Source of the DNA: Bacillota bacterium | GTDB taxonomy: Bacteria > Bacillota > Bacilli > Bacillales_B > DSM-18226 | Assembly (NCBI GenBank): GCA_021821235.1 | Contig: JAKACS010000103.1 | Coordinates: 1-8,633, forward strand | Reading direction: 5' to 3' | DNA: 8,633 bases | Shown: in pieces, positions 1-6,445 of the stretch | Layout: each line of letters begins with the position of its first letter | Position numbering within the stretch: the stretch's first letter is position 1 | The notes under the pieces: model-generated | What the model was told of the DNA's origin: nothing | Databases searched by the model: none | Seen by the model: the letters and a program-made list of their open reading frames with translations, nothing else | Made by a program: the position numbers and the translations under genes

Positions 1-1
1 G

Positions 2-1384
2 AAAACCGATCAAAGCGGAGAATATGAAATGATCCATGCCAATGCAGCGAAAGTAGAGCGGACATTTCAAAGTTTTGGTGTAAAGGCAAGGGTAACGCAA
101 GTACATCTCGGGCCAGCTGTAACGAAATACGAGGTACACCCAGATGTAGGTGTTAAGGTCAGCAAGATTGTTAGTTTAAGTGATGATTTGGCGCTGGCGC
201 TTGCTGCGAAAGATATCCGTATGGAAGCGCCGATTCCGGGCAAATCAGCAATTGGGATTGAAGTGCCTAACTCGGAAGTTGCTATGGTTTCCTTGAGGGA
301 AGTGCTGGAAGCTACCCAAAATGACAAGCCGGATGCTAAGCTGTTAATCGGCCTTGGCCGCGACATTACAGGCGAAGCCGTTCTTGCCGAGCTGAACAAA
401 ATGCCCCACTTGCTTGTTGCAGGGGCGACGGGAAGCGGGAAAAGCGTTTGCATTAATGGGATCATTACGAGCTTATTAATGCGGGCAAAGCCGCATGAAG
501 TCAAGCTGATGATGATTGACCCGAAAATGGTTGAACTCAATGTTTACAATGGCATCCCCCATTTGCTGGCTCCGGTTGTTACGGATGCGAAAAAAGCTTC
601 CCAAGCGCTGAAAAAAGTAGTCAATGAAATGGAACGGCGCTATGAGCTGTTTTCATATACAGGAACGCGAAATATAGAAGGGTATAACGAACACATTCGT
701 CGCCATAATGCTGAAGAAAATGACAACCAACCGCTGCTACCGTTTATCGTTGTAATCGTCGATGAACTTGCAGACTTGATGATGGTTGCTTCATCGGACG
801 TGGAAGATTCAATTACCAGGCTTGCGCAAATGGCGCGGGCTGCTGGTATTCATCTGATCATCGCAACGCAGCGGCCGTCTGTCGATGTCATAACTGGTGT
901 AATCAAGGCTAATATTCCATCGCGGATTGCTTTTGCTGTTTCTAGCCAAACAGATTCCCGGACAATCCTCGATACGGGTGGGGCAGAAAAACTACTGGGG
1001 CGCGGGGATATGCTATTTCTGCCAGTCGGTGCATCCAAACCGGTTCGCGTGCAAGGAGCGTTTTTATCCGATGACGAAGTTGAAGAAGTTGTTAATTACG
1101 TGATTTCACAGCAAAAGGCCCAGTATCAGGAAGAAATGATTCCCGATGATGTCCCTGAAGCAAAAGGAGCAGTTGAGGATGATCTTTATGAGGAAGCCGT
1201 TGCTTTAATTGTCGAAATGCAAACTGCTTCTGTTTCAATGCTCCAGCGCCGCTTCCGAATTGGCTATACAAGAGCAGCCAGGCTGATTGATGAAATGGAA
1301 GCGCGCGGTGTCGTTGGATCATACGAAGGCAGCAAACCTCGTGCAGTGCTCGTGGCAAAACCGAAGGAAGAAGCCAGTTCATAA
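2..1384 (+). CDS. spoIIIE: DNA translocase SpoIIIE, C-terminal part (5' end outside window)
   Basis: Septum-located, ATP-driven DNA pump of the FtsK/SpoIIIE family, which moves the chromosome into the forespore during sporulation. The reading frame is open to the left edge, so the visible 460 residues are only the motor end of a protein usually near 790 aa; the ATG at 29 is an internal Met (residue 10 of the fragment), not a start. The N-terminal membrane segments and linker are missing. Seen in order: the alpha domain (about 10-115, including VTKYEV and [15 protein letters not shown]), the beta RecA-like ATPase with Walker A GATGSGKS (141-148; nt 422-445) and a Walker B strand ending VDELAD (Asp at 254; nt 761), then [12 protein letters not shown], and a C-terminal winged-helix gamma domain (about 394-455, [21 protein letters not shown]), which in the family reads polar recognition sequences. 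Two hairpins follow the stop. SftA or FtsK are alternatives by domain alone, but the close sequence match and ymfC neighbour favour SpoIIIE. Confidence 0.96.
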   Translation, partial: KTDQSGEYEMIHANAAKVERTFQSFGVKARVTQVHLGPAVTKYEVHPDVGVKVSKIVSLSDDLALALAAKDIRMEAPIPGKSAIGIEVPNSEVAMVSLREVLEATQNDKPDAKLLIGLGRDITGEAVLAELNKMPHLLVAGATGSGKSVCINGIITSLLMRAKPHEVKLMMIDPKMVELNVYNGIPHLLAPVVTDAKKASQALKKVVNEMERRYELFSYTGTRNIEGYNEHIRRHNAEENDNQPLLPFIVVIVDELADLMMVASSDVEDSITRLAQMARAAGIHLIIATQRPSVDVITGVIKANIPSRIAFAVSSQTDSRTILDTGGAEKLLGRGDMLFLPVGASKPVRVQGAFLSDDEVEEVVNYVISQQKAQYQEEMIPDDVPEAKGAVEDDLYEEAVALIVEMQTASVSMLQRRFRIGYTRAARLIDEMEARGVVGSYEGSKPRAVLVAKPKEEASS

Positions 1385-1386
1385 GG

Positions 1387-1416
1387 TTCCAAACCGACAT
1401 TCATGTCGGTTTGGAA
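1387..1416 (+). other. Perfect palindrome / RNA hairpin directly after spoIIIE
   Basis: The arms TTCCAAACCGACA and TGTCGGTTTGGAA are exact reverse complements around TTCA, starting 2 nt after the spoIIIE stop. No T-run follows (the next bases are AAGCAATG), so it is not a canonical intrinsic terminator by itself. It would form a very stable 3'-end hairpin on the spoIIIE mRNA, most simply protecting against 3' exonucleases or acting together with the U-tract terminator about 40 nt downstream. Confidence 0.6.
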
Positions 1417-1457
1417 AGCAATGATATGGGAATACTAAAAGTGATATACGATTGAAA

Positions 1458-1490
1458 CCGTTTTCTAATTTAGAGGAAACGGATTTTTTT
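1458..1490 (+). terminator. Rho-independent terminator of spoIIIE
   Basis: Stem CCGTTTTCT / AGGAAACGG (9 bp with one G-U pair), loop AATTTAG, then A and seven T residues (1484-1490). It lies about 75 nt after the spoIIIE stop and insulates ymfC from read-through. Confidence 0.8.
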
Positions 1491-1508
1491 GTTAATATCG
1501 CTTGCTTA

Positions 1509-1548
1509 TCACAGCCATTGCCTGAGTTTCACAGCCATTGCCAAGTTT
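1509..1548. repeat. 20-bp tandem direct duplication
   Basis: The 14-mer TCACAGCCATTGCC occurs at 1509-1522 and again at 1529-1542, a period of 20 bp; the trailing bases are similar (TGAGTT and AAGTTT). It lies in non-coding DNA between the spoIIIE terminator and the ymfC promoter. With only two copies, it could be a slippage duplication or a doubled protein-binding site; I cannot tell which. Confidence 0.65.
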
Positions 1549-1678
1549 AGAAAAATGCTTCTCCTGCTTATTATTTGCAATTCTTCAAATGAATGTTATG
1601 TTTATATTTGACAATTTTCTTACTATGCTTTTTTTTCAAACAATCAATCAAATCGCTATTTATTTATCCGACAAAAAG

Positions 1679-1687
1679 TGATATAGT
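1679..1687 (+). promoter_or_regulatory. Probable extended -10 promoter for ymfC
   Basis: TGATATAGT fits an extended -10 (TGn plus TATAGT, 5/6 to TATAAT). The hexamer 17 bp upstream (TTTATT, 1659-1664) is a poor -35, which is common for extended -10 promoters. Transcription would start near 1694, about 60 nt before the ymfC ATG, with the 1713-1730 dyad inside the transcribed leader. A second -10-like hexamer, GATAAT (1707-1712), abuts the dyad but lacks a -35; if it were used, the dyad would cover the start site. Confidence 0.4.
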
Positions 1688-1712
1688 ATTTCCGATTAGT
1701 AGGAATGATAAT

Positions 1713-1730
1713 ACATCAGAGGTCTGATGT
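1713..1730. promoter_or_regulatory. Operator-like dyad upstream of ymfC (candidate autoregulatory site)
   Basis: ACATCAGA-GG-TCTGATGT is a perfect 8-bp inverted repeat with a 2-bp centre, 26 bp before the ymfC start. It contains AGGTCTGA (1720-1727), also found in the palindrome over the -35 box of the downstream ATPase gene (3806-3813). On the opposite strand of that second site the match extends to AGAGGTCnGA. GntR proteins bind short dyads as dimers and often repress their own genes, so binding by YmfC is a reasonable inference, not something shown by the sequence. Confidence 0.5.
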
Positions 1731-1756
1731 CCTAGGAAAAGGCTGGAGGAAACTGC

Positions 1757-2482
1757 ATGTCCATTAAGTCAGATAATCGGCATTTGTACTTGCAAGTGAT
1801 CGACCGTCTCAAACAAGACATTGAAAAAGGGATTTACAAAGAAAAAGAAAAGCTATCATCAGAATTTGATCTTGCCAAACATTTAGGTGTGAGCAGGGCA
1901 ACGCTTCGGGAGGCACTACGTGTTCTTGAGGAAGAAAACGTCATCGTTCGCCGTCATGGAGTAGGTACATTTGTTAACGCGAAACCACTGTTCACATCAG
2001 GGATCGAACAGCTAAGCAGTGTCACCGACATGATTAAAGAAGCTGGACTGAAACCTGGCACCATTTTTCTCAGCTCTTCATTCCGGCAGCCGTGTGAAGA
2101 AGACCAGCGCAAGTTTTCATGCGCACCTGATGAAAATCTGTTTGTGGTTGAAAGAGTCAGGACGGCTAATGGGGCTCCTGTTGTCTACTGCATTGACAAA
2201 ATCCCTGAAAAAATCTTTCCGGAAGGATTCTCCTATGTAGAAGGATCGATTTTTCATACTTTAGAGAAAGTTGCAAACCGGAGAATTACATACGCTATTG
2301 CCCATATTGAGCCAATCGGCTATCATGAAAAAATTTCACCAATCCTTGAATGTGAGCCGGAAACCGCTCTGCTTGTGTTAAAGCAAATGCATTATGACGA
2401 AAAAGATGAGCCTGTCCTTTACTCGGTTAACTATTTTAAAGCAGATAAGTTTAGTTTTCGAGTATTGCGAAAAAGAGTTTAA
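1757..2482 (+). CDS. ymfC: GntR-family (HutC/UTRA subfamily) transcriptional regulator, YmfC-like
   Basis: Cytoplasmic DNA-binding regulator of 241 aa, the length I recall for B. subtilis YmfC. The ATG is preceded by GGAGG at 7-nt spacing. The N-terminal GntR winged helix covers about 8-75: [15 protein letters not shown], helix-turn-helix [22 protein letters not shown], and wing [12 protein letters not shown]. The usual LPSE turn reads LSSE (33-36), a minor departure. Residues about 100-240 form a UTRA-type effector-binding domain ([21 protein letters not shown], then [24 protein letters not shown] divided over two strands), the HutC-subfamily signature. The gene sits directly before a BMP lipoprotein and its ABC partners and shares an intergenic motif with the ATPase promoter, suggesting that it controls this importer and senses a nucleoside-related ligand. 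The ligand is inferred. No terminator separates it from the next gene, 92 bp downstream. Confidence 0.93.
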   Translation: MSIKSDNRHLYLQVIDRLKQDIEKGIYKEKEKLSSEFDLAKHLGVSRATLREALRVLEEENVIVRRHGVGTFVNAKPLFTSGIEQLSSVTDMIKEAGLKPGTIFLSSSFRQPCEEDQRKFSCAPDENLFVVERVRTANGAPVVYCIDKIPEKIFPEGFSYVEGSIFHTLEKVANRRITYAIAHIEPIGYHEKISPILECEPETALLVLKQMHYDEKDEPVLYSVNYFKADKFSFRVLRKRV

Positions 2483-2574
2483 TGAATCATTTTAAGTGGG
2501 ATTACAAAAAATAAATCCTGTCTTAACCTTAGCATTTCTACTAAATCAACTAAACGATTAAGGGGGCTTTTATT

Positions 2575-3669
2575 TTGAAAAAGCGAAAATTAGGTCTAGC
2601 TTTGTCACTTGTGCTTGCTGCAGGAACTCTATTAGGTGCCTGCGGAAAAAGCAACGATAATACGAAAACGGCTAACAAAGGTAAGGCATTTACTGTCGGC
2701 ATGGTGACGGATATTGGCGGCATTGACGACAAATCCTTTAACCAATCTGCTTGGAAGGGTCTTCAAGACTACGGTAAGGAAAACAACTTGCAAAAAGGCA
2801 AAAACGGATATGACTATGTCCAATCCAAGTCCGATGCTGACTATGCAACCAACTTAAATACACTGTCCCGCCAAGGGTTTGATCTTGTTTACGGCATTGG
2901 TTTTTTGATGCAGAAAGATGTCGAAAAAATTGCATCGCAGCGCCCTAAATCCAATTTTGCGATTGTAGATAGTGTTGTCGCTAAACCGAATGTCGCCAGC
3001 ATCCTGTTTAAAGAAAATGAGTCGTCTTTTCTGGCGGGGATTGCTGCCGGAATGGCCACGAAAACAAATAAAATCGGCTTTATCGGCGGAATGAAAAGCG
3101 AGGTCATTGACCGCTTTGAAGCCGGATTCCGTGCTGGCGTTAAAACAGCCAATCCAAACGCCACAGTAGATGTTCAATATGCAGCAAGCTTTACAAGCGC
3201 GGAAAAAGGACAGGCAATCGCTTCTAAAATGTATTCTACGGGTGAAGATGTTATTTTCCATGCTGCCGGCGCAACGGGCAACGGCTTGTTTAAAGAGGCG
3301 CGTGACCGTTTGAGCAAAGACCCTTCAAAAGTCATATGGGCAATTGGAGTTGATTCAGATCAATCGAATGAAGGCTTAGTGACCGTAAATGGAAAACAGC
3401 AAAACGTTGTTCTTACCTCAGCCCTGAAGCGTGTCGACGTTGCGGTAAAAGACTTATCGACAAAAGCGAAAGATGGCAAATTCCCTGGCGGAAAAACGAT
3501 TACGTACGGACTGTCCGAGGATGGGGTTGGGCTTGCGGCAATTAATGACGCTGTTGCAAACAAAGCTGATATTGAAAAGGCTGTGGCCAGTTGGTCTGAT
3601 AAAATTAAATCCGGTTCACTGAAAATTCCGGCGAAACCGGAAGAAGTAAAAGATTTTACTGCAAAATAA
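2575..3669 (+). CDS. nupN: BMP-family substrate-binding lipoprotein of a nucleoside ABC importer (NupN-like)
   Basis: Extracellular receptor anchored to the membrane by lipid, expected to capture purine nucleosides and deliver them to the NupOPQ-like transporter. The start is TTG with a strong AGGGGG 8 nt upstream; the 364-aa protein has a lipoprotein signal (MKKRK, a hydrophobic stretch, then lipobox LGAC with Cys23). After a short polar linker, the BMP/PnrA fold begins at about residue 38 (AFTVGMVTDIGGIDDKSFNQ, 38-57, is the family hallmark), continues with GFIGGMKSEVIDRFEAGFRAG, then IFHAAGATGNGLF and AIGVDSDQ, typical of the ligand cleft. PnrA/NupN homologues bind guanosine, inosine or adenosine; the Med branch of the family is regulatory, but the lipobox and ABC neighbours argue for transport. 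No convincing own promoter is seen in 2483-2574, so co-transcription with ymfC is likely. A strong hairpin follows 11 nt after the stop. Confidence 0.92.
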   Translation: MKKRKLGLALSLVLAAGTLLGACGKSNDNTKTANKGKAFTVGMVTDIGGIDDKSFNQSAWKGLQDYGKENNLQKGKNGYDYVQSKSDADYATNLNTLSRQGFDLVYGIGFLMQKDVEKIASQRPKSNFAIVDSVVAKPNVASILFKENESSFLAGIAAGMATKTNKIGFIGGMKSEVIDRFEAGFRAGVKTANPNATVDVQYAASFTSAEKGQAIASKMYSTGEDVIFHAAGATGNGLFKEARDRLSKDPSKVIWAIGVDSDQSNEGLVTVNGKQQNVVLTSALKRVDVAVKDLSTKAKDGKFPGGKTITYGLSEDGVGLAAINDAVANKADIEKAVASWSDKIKSGSLKIPAKPEEVKDFTAK

Positions 3670-3680
3670 GAGGAATATGT

Positions 3681-3710
3681 GCAGAAGCAGACTTTTAGGT
3701 CTGCTTCTGC
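3681..3710 (+). other. 12-bp intergenic hairpin after the lipoprotein gene
   Basis: GCAGAAGCAGAC / GTCTGCTTCTGC is a perfect 12-bp stem with loop TTTTAG, beginning 12 nt past the nupN stop. The bases after it are CAAAATAC, with no U-tract, so efficient intrinsic termination is doubtful. Such hairpins after ABC receptor genes commonly stabilise the receptor mRNA or reduce read-through, giving more receptor than membrane components. Confidence 0.7.
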
Positions 3711-3771
3711 CAAAATACATAAAATCTTAATTGAAGCGTAGAAATCGATTCTATTTTTCACTTAAGACTTT

Positions 3772-3794
3772 AATAGGGAGAAGTCCCTGTTTTT
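3772..3794 (+). terminator. Possible weak intrinsic terminator before the ATPase promoter
   Basis: AATAGGGA / TCCCTGTT can form an 8-bp stem (one G-U pair) with a GAAG tetraloop, and five T residues occupy 3790-3794, two of them within the stem. It is short and has only four G/C-containing Watson-Crick-rich positions, so it would be a weak terminator. It lies just upstream of a promoter, where ending read-through from nupN would make sense. Confidence 0.4.
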
Positions 3795-3805
3795 GATCAG
3801 TAATA

Positions 3806-3816
3806 AGGTCTGACCT
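3806..3816. promoter_or_regulatory. Operator-like palindrome overlapping the nupO -35 box
   Basis: AGGTC-T-GACCT is a perfect 5-bp inverted repeat with a single central base. It covers the -35 hexamer CTGACC (3810-3815), so a bound protein would block RNA polymerase. It resembles the GGTC...GACC sites known for many GntR regulators and shares AGGTCTGA with the dyad before ymfC. The likely binder is the YmfC product, by inference. Confidence 0.55.
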
Positions 3817-3838
3817 CTTACTACTAATCGTATATAAT
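3810..3838 (+). promoter_or_regulatory. Sigma-A-type promoter of the nupOPQ operon
   Basis: The -35 CTGACC (4/6 to TTGACA) lies 17 bp before a perfect -10 TATAAT (3833-3838). The transcript would start near 3845, leaving a leader of only about 26 nt before the TTG start of nupO. That leaves no room for a riboswitch, so control is more likely by a protein at the overlapping palindrome. Confidence 0.72.
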
Positions 3839-3870
3839 AATTCCTTACCTTAAAGCAGGGAGTGAGACAA

Positions 3871-5406
3871 TTGGATTATGTAATTGAAATGCTTAACATT
3901 CGGAAAGAATTTAACGGTTTTGTTGCTAACGATAATATTACCCTTCAGTTGAAAAAAGGAGAAATCCATGCATTGCTTGGCGAGAACGGAGCGGGCAAAT
4001 CAACATTAATGAATGTACTGTTTGGCTTGTATCAGCCCGAAGCAGGCGAGATTCGCGTAAAGGGAAAACCTGTTAACATTACGAATCCGAATGTGGCGAA
4101 CGAACTTGGAATTGGAATGGTACACCAGCATTTTATGCTTGTCGATGTTTTTACGGTTACGGAAAATATTATTCTCGGGAAAGAGAAGACAAAGGCGGGG
4201 CGGATTGATATTAGAAAAGCCGAGAAAGAAGTGCGGGAAATCTCGGAACGGTACGGTCTGGCAGTTGATCCACGGGCGAAAATCGCGGAAATCTCGGTCG
4301 GCATGCAGCAGCGTGTTGAAATTTTAAAAACGCTTTATCGCGGCGCAGAAATTTTGATTTTTGACGAGCCAACAGCAGTGTTAACCCCTCAGGAAATCAA
4401 AGAATTGATTCAAATCATGAAAACGCTTATAAAAGAAGGGAAATCAATTATATTAATTACCCATAAATTAAAAGAAATCATAGACGTCTGTGACCGAGTG
4501 ACGGTGATTCGTAAAGGAAAAGGAATCGGTACCGTCAATGTCAATGAGACAAATGTCAACGAATTGGCCCATTTGATGGTCGGCCGTGAAGTTGTCTTCA
4601 AAACAGAAAAATCTCCGGCACAGCCGAAACAAGAAGTTCTGCAAATCAACAATTTGGTTGTAAAGGACTCAAGGGGAGTACATGCGGTCAACGGTCTGGA
4701 TTTATCAGTGCGTGCCGGCGAAATTGTGGGCATTGCCGGGGTTGACGGGAACGGGCAAACCGAACTGATTGAGGCAATTACCGGACTGAGGAAGTCTGAA
4801 AGCGGCAGTATTTTGCTCAACGGCAAAGAATTAATTCATTCGACTCCAAGAAAAATTACCGAGACAGGCGTGGGGCATATCCCGCAAGACAGGCATAAAC
4901 ACGGCCTGGTGCTGAATTATCCAATCGGGGAAAATATGGTGCTGCAAACGTACTATCAAAAGCCTTTTTCAAAAGCTGGCATTTTAAACTTCAATGAAAT
5001 TTATGAAAAAGCCCGAACATTAATTAAAGAATTTGATGTTCGAACACCAAGTGAATTTACCCTTGCCCGTGCTTTATCAGGAGGAAACCAGCAAAAAGCG
5101 ATTATTGGCCGTGAAATCGACCGCAATCCCGACCTGCTGCTTGCTGCCCAGCCGACCCGCGGCTTGGATGTTGGAGCGATTGAATTTATTCACAAGCGGC
5201 TAATTGAACAGCGTGATCAGGGAAAAGCTGTTTTGCTTGTTTCATTTGAGCTGGATGAGATTATCAATATCAGCGATCGGGTTGCCGTTATTTTTGAAGG
5301 GAAAATTGTCGCCATTGTGGATCCGAAAGAAACATCAGAACAAGAACTGGGGCTGTTAATGGCAGGATCGAATCGAAAAGAAGCGGGGGAAGGAACACAT
5401 GTCTAA
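3871..5406 (+). CDS. nupO: Nucleoside ABC importer, tandem ATP-binding protein (NupO-like)
   Basis: Cytoplasmic ATPase with two fused nucleotide-binding domains that powers the importer. I take TTG 3871 (511 aa, beginning MDYVIEMLNIRKEF) because GGGAG lies 8 nt upstream; the in-frame GTG at 3862 overlaps that ribosome-binding site. NBD1 (about 1-240) has Walker A GENGAGKST (37-45), signature SVGMQQR (142-148), Walker B with D165-E166, and the H-loop in LITHKLKEI. NBD2 (about 250-500) is atypical: its P-loop reads GVDGNGQTE (290-298) without Lys, its signature is intact LSGGNQQK (402-409), and its Walker B reads LLLAAQPTRGLD with Ala426-Gln427 where Asp-Glu usually stand. Degenerate NBD2 is normal in the sugar/nucleoside CUT2-like group, so I do not regard it as damage. 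It overlaps the next gene by 8 bp, which implies translational coupling. RbsA/MglA-type sugar ATPases are related, but the BMP receptor and paired permeases point to nucleosides. Confidence 0.94.
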   Translation: MDYVIEMLNIRKEFNGFVANDNITLQLKKGEIHALLGENGAGKSTLMNVLFGLYQPEAGEIRVKGKPVNITNPNVANELGIGMVHQHFMLVDVFTVTENIILGKEKTKAGRIDIRKAEKEVREISERYGLAVDPRAKIAEISVGMQQRVEILKTLYRGAEILIFDEPTAVLTPQEIKELIQIMKTLIKEGKSIILITHKLKEIIDVCDRVTVIRKGKGIGTVNVNETNVNELAHLMVGREVVFKTEKSPAQPKQEVLQINNLVVKDSRGVHAVNGLDLSVRAGEIVGIAGVDGNGQTELIEAITGLRKSESGSILLNGKELIHSTPRKITETGVGHIPQDRHKHGLVLNYPIGENMVLQTYYQKPFSKAGILNFNEIYEKARTLIKEFDVRTPSEFTLARALSGGNQQKAIIGREIDRNPDLLLAAQPTRGLDVGAIEFIHKRLIEQRDQGKAVLLVSFELDEIINISDRVAVIFEGKIVAIVDPKETSEQELGLLMAGSNRKEAGEGTHV

Positions 5407-6445
5407 ACGCTTTCAGAATATTGTAACGCCACTTATCGCTTTACTACTGGGGATATTAGTAGGAACGATTATCATGGTGGCAAGCGGCTACGATCCGGTA
5501 GCTGCGTATACAGCACTATGGAATGGTGCATTTGGCGGTACATATTATATCGGGGAAGTCATCAGACAGGTCACCCCATACATCTTATCAGGCTTGGCGG
5601 TTGCCTTTGCGTTTCGAGTCGGCTTATTTAACATTGGTGTCGAGGGCCAATTTATCGTTGGCTGGTTTGCCTCTGTCTGGGTCGGCACTACCTTTGATCT
5701 TCCAAAGGCGATCCTATTGCCGCTTGCCATTTTGGCTGCGATGGCGGCAGGGGCGTTTTGGGCATTTATTCCTGGGCTTCTAAAAGCGCGCTTCCGCGTT
5801 CATGAAGTCATTGTGACGATTATGATGAACTATATTGCACTCCATGTAACAAACTATTTGATTCGCTCCGTCCTCACAAACAATAAGGATCGGACCGCAA
5901 ATATTCGAGATGCAGCATCGCTCAGATCATCCTGGCTTGAGAGCATAACAGATTATTCACGCCTGCACTGGGGGATTCTCATTGCGCTAATCTGTACGGT
6001 TCTCATGTGGTTTATACTTGAAAAAACAACCCGTGGCTTTGAACTGCGTGCGGTCGGTTTTAATCAACATGCCGCCCATTATGCTGGGATGAGCGTGAAC
6101 AAAAATATTATCCTTTCCATGGTGATCTCTGGCATTTTTGCTGGTTTGGCCGGTGCAATGGAGGGGCTTGGGACCTTTGGCTATATCGCTGTAAAAGGCG
6201 GCTTTACCGGTGTCGGCTTTGATGGGATTGCCGTTGCGCTACTTGGTGGCAACACAGCGATCGGCGTTTTCTTCGCTGCTCTTCTTTTTGGAGCATTAAA
6301 AGTAGGTTCACTGAATATGCCGCTGGAAGCAGGTGTTCCGAATGAGCTTGTCGATATCATCATTGCACTTATTGTGTTTTTCGTTGCTTCAAGTTATATC
6401 ATTCGCTGGGCAATGGATCGTTTGAATAAAAAGGGGGTGAAGTAA
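5399..6445 (+). CDS. nupP: Nucleoside ABC importer permease subunit 1 (NupP-like)
   Basis: Integral membrane permease of the BPD_transp_2 family, 348 aa, one half of the heterodimeric channel. The ATG lies within the end of nupO (8-bp overlap) behind a GGGGGAAGG ribosome-binding site. The first membrane segment spans about 9-29, followed by an outward loop and a helix-rich core. Family motifs seen: GLFNIGVEGQF (75-85), VHEVIVTIMMNYIALH in the middle, the cytoplasmic coupling region RGFELRAVGFNQHAAHYAGM, then glycine-rich ISGIFAGLAGAMEG and GFTGVGFDGIAVALLGGN. The C-terminus is basic (MDRLNKKGVK), as expected for the cytoplasmic side. It works with the NupQ-like subunit encoded immediately downstream and is driven by the ATPase encoded immediately upstream. 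No defects are visible. Confidence 0.93.
   Translation: MSKRFQNIVTPLIALLLGILVGTIIMVASGYDPVAAYTALWNGAFGGTYYIGEVIRQVTPYILSGLAVAFAFRVGLFNIGVEGQFIVGWFASVWVGTTFDLPKAILLPLAILAAMAAGAFWAFIPGLLKARFRVHEVIVTIMMNYIALHVTNYLIRSVLTNNKDRTANIRDAASLRSSWLESITDYSRLHWGILIALICTVLMWFILEKTTRGFELRAVGFNQHAAHYAGMSVNKNIILSMVISGIFAGLAGAMEGLGTFGYIAVKGGFTGVGFDGIAVALLGGNTAIGVFFAALLFGALKVGSLNMPLEAGVPNELVDIIIALIVFFVASSYIIRWAMDRLNKKGVK

Larger units (their letters stand above)
1385..1756. other. Intergenic region between spoIIIE and ymfC
   Basis: This 372-bp gap holds no convincing gene on either strand. From left to right it has a long palindrome just after spoIIIE (1387-1416), a U-tract terminator (1458-1490), a 20-bp tandem duplication (1509-1548), an AT-rich stretch (about 1550-1680), an extended -10 promoter (1679-1687), an operator-like dyad (1713-1730) and the ymfC ribosome-binding site GGAGG (1745-1749). 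A perfect TTGACA occurs at 1608-1613, but there is no -10 at a usable distance, so I do not call a promoter there. Confidence 0.7.

Noticed and set aside
1613..1627. Possible CodY-like box (AATTTTCTTACTATG)
   Set aside because: The first half matches the CodY consensus but the second half has four mismatches, and it lies well upstream of the likely promoter. Too weak, although CodY control of guanosine uptake is known in B. subtilis.
1608..1636. Perfect TTGACA -35 hexamer at 1608-1613
   Set aside because: The correct -10 distance falls in a run of T residues; the nearest TA-rich hexamer (TACTAT, 1621-1626) is only 7 bp away. Not usable as a promoter as it stands.
1664..1676. PurBox-like CCGACA before ymfC
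   Set aside because: It needs a one-base gap to fit CCGAACA, and there is no second inverted copy at the spacing expected of PurR sites.
2483..2574. Possible riboswitch or separate promoter before nupN
   Set aside because: The 92-bp gap has no stable helices beyond a 5-bp GGATT/AATCC pairing and no -10/-35 pair better than 3/6 each; it is also too short for a riboswitch with expression platform.
2592..2599. AGGTCTAG in the early codons of nupN, resembling half of a GntR operator
   Set aside because: No inverted partner follows (CTAGCTT rather than CTAGACC), and the bases are explained by the signal peptide codons for Leu-Gly-Leu.
4666..5406. Damaged second ATPase domain in NupO
   Set aside because: Loss of the P-loop Lys and of Walker B Asp-Glu in NBD2 is a regular feature of this tandem-ATPase group; the frame is intact and the signature motif is perfect.
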